Assembly: GCA_051867925.1 (NCBI GenBank)
Contig: JBJDZI010000100.1
Location: 1 to 7,863 of the forward strand
DNA: 7,863 nt
Source of the DNA: CAKSQF01 sp051867925
GTDB lineage: Bacteria; Bacillota; Clostridia; Oscillospirales; CAG-272
Direction of reading: 5' to 3'
Numbering within the stretch: position 1 is the first letter of the stretch; the number at the start of each line of letters is the position of its first letter. This document shows positions 5,854 to 7,863 of the stretch, one piece after another. The translations under genes and the position numbers were made by a program. The notes beneath the pieces were generated by a model. That model worked only from the letters and a program-made list of their open reading frames with translations. It searched no databases and was not told the origin of the DNA.

Positions 5854-5867
5854 TGAACAGATGTTCG
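5854..5867. promoter_or_regulatory. SOS box (LexA operator)
   Basis: GAACAGATGTTC at 5855-5866 is a perfect GAAC-N4-GTTC dyad, the core of the Gram-positive LexA site CGAACRNRYGTTYC; the flanking bases fit on one side only. It lies 87 bp upstream of the lexA start codon. A minus-strand TAAAAT (plus 5826-5831) is a possible -10; with normal spacing the box would overlap its -35 region, as expected for repression, although the -35 itself is poor. It is too far from the promoter at 6077-6105 to control that gene directly. Confidence 0.85.
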
Positions 5868-5904
5868 AAAATTGCAAAAAATTATTAAAATCGAAGGAAG
5901 GAAG

Positions 5905-6062
5905 GGAAAAGTCGCCAAAGTCTCCCGAAACGGGAGCCTCGAGCGGTGTGCTTCCCTCTGCGGCGACGGTTGGGTGGGTGTCTCGTTCTGCGATACGCAC
6001 TCCTACTGGTGAAACTGCACAAAACAGGAAGCACATTTTTGTTCAATCGGCAGAGGGGAGAT
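5905..6062. repeat. Hairpin-rich intergenic element, possibly a mobile or RNA repeat
   Basis: Between the SOS box and the next promoter lie several inverted repeats: CTCCCG-AAA-CGGGAG (5922-5936) nested inside GTCGCC (5911-5916) / GGCGAC (5962-5967), GTGCTTCC (5948-5955) / GGAAGCAC (6027-6034), and CCCTCTGC (5954-5961) / GCAGAGGG (6050-6057). Some pairings exclude each other. Both strands carry short open frames (plus 68 and minus 70 codons) with no ribosome binding site or recognisable protein. I treat it as a non-coding structured or dispersed repeat. Confidence 0.4.
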
Positions 6063-6076
6063 TTTGAACCAAATGA

Positions 6077-6105
6077 TTGACAAACTGTGAACGGTATGTT
6101 ACAAT
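6077..6105 (+). promoter_or_regulatory. Near-consensus sigma-A promoter
   Basis: TTGACA (6077-6082) and TACAAT (6100-6105) are separated by exactly 17 bp. The -35 is perfect and the -10 matches consensus at five of six positions. Transcription would start near 6112, giving a leader of about 40 nt before the start codon at 6153. This predicts strong, largely constitutive expression of the surface protein gene. Confidence 0.85.
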
Positions 6106-6116
6106 GTATACAAAGA

Positions 6117-6147
6117 CGATCGCTCTGTGCGATCGAAATTTAGGAGG
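6117..6147 (+). promoter_or_regulatory. 5' leader hairpin and ribosome binding site
   Basis: CGATCGC (6117-6123) pairs perfectly with GCGATCG (6129-6135) around TCTGT, only a few bases after the predicted transcription start. AGGAGG (6142-6147) follows, 5 nt before the ATG. A 5'-terminal hairpin that leaves the ribosome binding site free is the usual arrangement for protecting a highly expressed mRNA from 5'-end decay. No riboswitch fold is recognisable. Confidence 0.6.
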
Positions 6148-6152
6148 AAATT

Positions 6153-7829
6153 ATGAAAAAATTCTTATCGATCTTGTTGACAGCCGCCATGCTGCTCTGC
6201 ATGATCCCTGCATTTAGCCTGTTTGCGGCAGAGTCGGATCTTACCACCATTGATTCCGCTGACGAGTTTGTGGCATTTGCAGAGGCTGCCAACGCCGCCG
6301 GCAGAGATTACCGTGCCAAGGAGACTGTCAAGGTCACCGCAGATTTGGATATGAGCGGCAAATCTTTTGCTCCCATCAAAGAGTCCCTGTTCGTGCTGGA
6401 TTTTCAGGGTCACACCGTCAAGAACCTGAACGTGACCGTTGACAACGCCGAAGGCAACTGCGGTCTGATTGCCAACAAACTGGCAAACGGCAACTTCAAC
6501 GCAGGTATCACCAACATCAAGCTGGAAAACTGCTCCCTGACCGTTAACGTAGCAGACGGCAAGACCGTCAATGTAGGCGGTGTGGCAGGTCTGGCTGACC
6601 GTGCGTACGTAGACAGTGCCGAACTGAAGAATGTCACCATCACCGTCACCGGTGCAGGTAACGTGGGCGGCGTCATCGGCTCCAAGGAATGGGCAGGCGG
6701 CACTACCGATATGACCATTCAGATGTCCGGCGTGACCATCAACGCGCCCAAGGCAAGCGTCGGTATCATCATCGGCAACATCGGCGGTGACGCTTCTGCA
6801 ACGCTGAAGAACACCACCGCTACGCTGGCAGTAGACGCTTCCACCAACTCGGTGAAGAACGATACTTACGTTGCATCCGGTGCAGACAAACTCACTGTCG
6901 GTGAAAACGTATCGGCTACCGTAGACACTTCCAAGAACCCCGCAGTGGTTCTCGAGACCATCGACAACGCCGACGAGCTGATCCTGCTGGCGAAGACCGC
7001 CAACGAGATCGGTAAGTCCTACCGCGGCGGTCAGGAGATCAAGATCACTGCCGACATTGATATGACCGGCAAGGCATGGACTCCCATCAAAGAGGCTACC
7101 TTCACCCTGAACGGTCAGGGACACACCATCACTGGTCTGTCGGTTACCGTTGACTCCACTGAAAAGGGCGACTACGGTCTGCTGGTCAACACGCTGGGCA
7201 ACAACCCCGGCAACGGCAGAATCAAGGATCTGACCGTTAAGGACAGCATCATCACCGTTACCTCTGCCGCTACCGAGCTTTCTACCAAGTACGCAGGCAA
7301 TAAGGGCGTCAACGTCGGCGCAGTCGTCGGCAGAAGCGACCGCGGTGTCGTCTCCAACGTCAATCTGGAGAACGTCACCGTCAAGGTTTCCGGTCTCGCA
7401 ATGGTGGGCGGTCTGGCAGGCTTCAGAGAATGGGAAGCTCCCGATGACACCATTACCGGCACGCTGAAGAACGTTCTCATCGACGCTCCCGACGCGACCG
7501 TAGGCGTTGTTTCCGGTTACTCTTACCACGTGGACGGCACCATCGCCAACTTCACCGCAAACGTAGCAGTGACCGAAGGCACCACCATCACCGATGCGGA
7601 TGGTAAGGCTCTGATCAACGGTGACACCGCCGACGAATATAAGAAGACCGAGGGCGAGAACATCAGCATCGCCGTTTCCGCGGCAACTGCGGACAGCGGC
7701 TATCAGCCTCCCAAGAATCCCGATCCCGCTCCTACCGGCGACGTGCTGACTGTGCTGATGGCAGTTTCCGCTATCGCAATGATAGTTGCCGCAGTAGTTG
7801 TTTCCAAAAAGAGAAGCACCGCTTGCTAA
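6153..7829 (+). CDS. Secreted two-repeat beta-helix-like surface protein with TGD-type anchor
   Basis: The 558-residue product has a signal peptide at 1-26 (KK, hydrophobic core, cleavage after FAA). The mature part consists of two related halves, about 30-260 and 267-505. Matching blocks include TIDSADE/TIDNADE (32-38, 269-275), KVTADLDMSGKSFAPIKE/KITADIDMTGKAWTPIKE (60-77, 297-314), QGHT (85-88, 322-325), VNVGG/VNVGA (139, 386) and KEW/REW (178, 425). The VGGxxG and N/V/T-rich turns resemble GLUG-type right-handed beta-helix adhesins. The tail has a proline-rich linker (519-527), PTGD (527-530), a hydrophobic helix (531-550) and SKKR, like a sortase substrate but without classical LPXTG. 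Role is inferred as cell-wall or membrane-anchored surface display; the ligand is unknown. It is transcribed divergently from lexA from a strong promoter. Confidence 0.9.
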   Translation: MKKFLSILLTAAMLLCMIPAFSLFAAESDLTTIDSADEFVAFAEAANAAGRDYRAKETVKVTADLDMSGKSFAPIKESLFVLDFQGHTVKNLNVTVDNAEGNCGLIANKLANGNFNAGITNIKLENCSLTVNVADGKTVNVGGVAGLADRAYVDSAELKNVTITVTGAGNVGGVIGSKEWAGGTTDMTIQMSGVTINAPKASVGIIIGNIGGDASATLKNTTATLAVDASTNSVKNDTYVASGADKLTVGENVSATVDTSKNPAVVLETIDNADELILLAKTANEIGKSYRGGQEIKITADIDMTGKAWTPIKEATFTLNGQGHTITGLSVTVDSTEKGDYGLLVNTLGNNPGNGRIKDLTVKDSIITVTSAATELSTKYAGNKGVNVGAVVGRSDRGVVSNVNLENVTVKVSGLAMVGGLAGFREWEAPDDTITGTLKNVLIDAPDATVGVVSGYSYHVDGTIANFTANVAVTEGTTITDADGKALINGDTADEYKKTEGENISIAVSAATADSGYQPPKNPDPAPTGDVLTVLMAVSAIAMIVAAVVVSKKRSTAC

Positions 7830-7863
7830 CTGAATCCGAACCCAAGAACCGAGGCAATCGCCT

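Noticed and set aside
6165..7529. Minus-strand frame of 454 codons antisense to the surface protein
   Set aside because: Gly/Asp/Val-rich shadow of the repeat-rich surface protein gene, with no promoter or ribosome binding site and no recognisable domain.

Overview
The window looks like a chromosomal segment of a low- to mid-GC Gram-positive anaerobe of the class Clostridia, plausibly a gut Oscillospirales/Ruminococcaceae-type organism. This is inferred from four things: the Firmicutes-style LexA with a GAAC-N4-GTTC SOS box; strong AGGAGG-type ribosome binding sites; a secreted protein ending in a TGD / hydrophobic helix / KKR cell-surface tail; and hairpin-rich intergenic repeats. No rRNA, tRNA, phage gene, transposase or CRISPR array is visible.

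Layout, left to right. 1-534 has no credible gene and is a mosaic of structured repeats. 535-3620 (minus strand) is a compact four-gene operon, read right to left: an OmpR-family response regulator (start 3620), a sensor histidine kinase, an eight-helix membrane protein, and a small two-helix membrane protein. The first three genes are joined by 4-nt ATGA overlaps and the last follows after 19 nt. 3621-4273 is intergenic; it holds the regulator's upstream region with two inverted repeats, two near-identical 202-bp tandem repeats, and an intrinsic terminator. 4274-5767 (minus strand) is a two-gene lexA operon: lexA followed 9 nt later by an unrecognised polytopic membrane protein. 5768-6152 is a divergent intergenic region with an SOS box, a hairpin-rich element and a near-consensus sigma-A promoter driving 6153-7829 (plus strand), a secreted two-repeat beta-helix-like surface protein.

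How the genes fit together. The two-component pair probably senses an envelope signal. The kinase has almost no extracytoplasmic domain, so the co-translated membrane protein is a candidate sensing partner. LexA should repress its own operon, which would put the linked membrane protein under DNA-damage control. The surface protein is a separate, strongly expressed unit.

The least expected content is the repeat family. Four copies share an identical 25-nt core, and the surrounding hairpin arms change in compensating pairs between copies, which indicates selection on folded RNA or on single-stranded DNA structure rather than on primary sequence.
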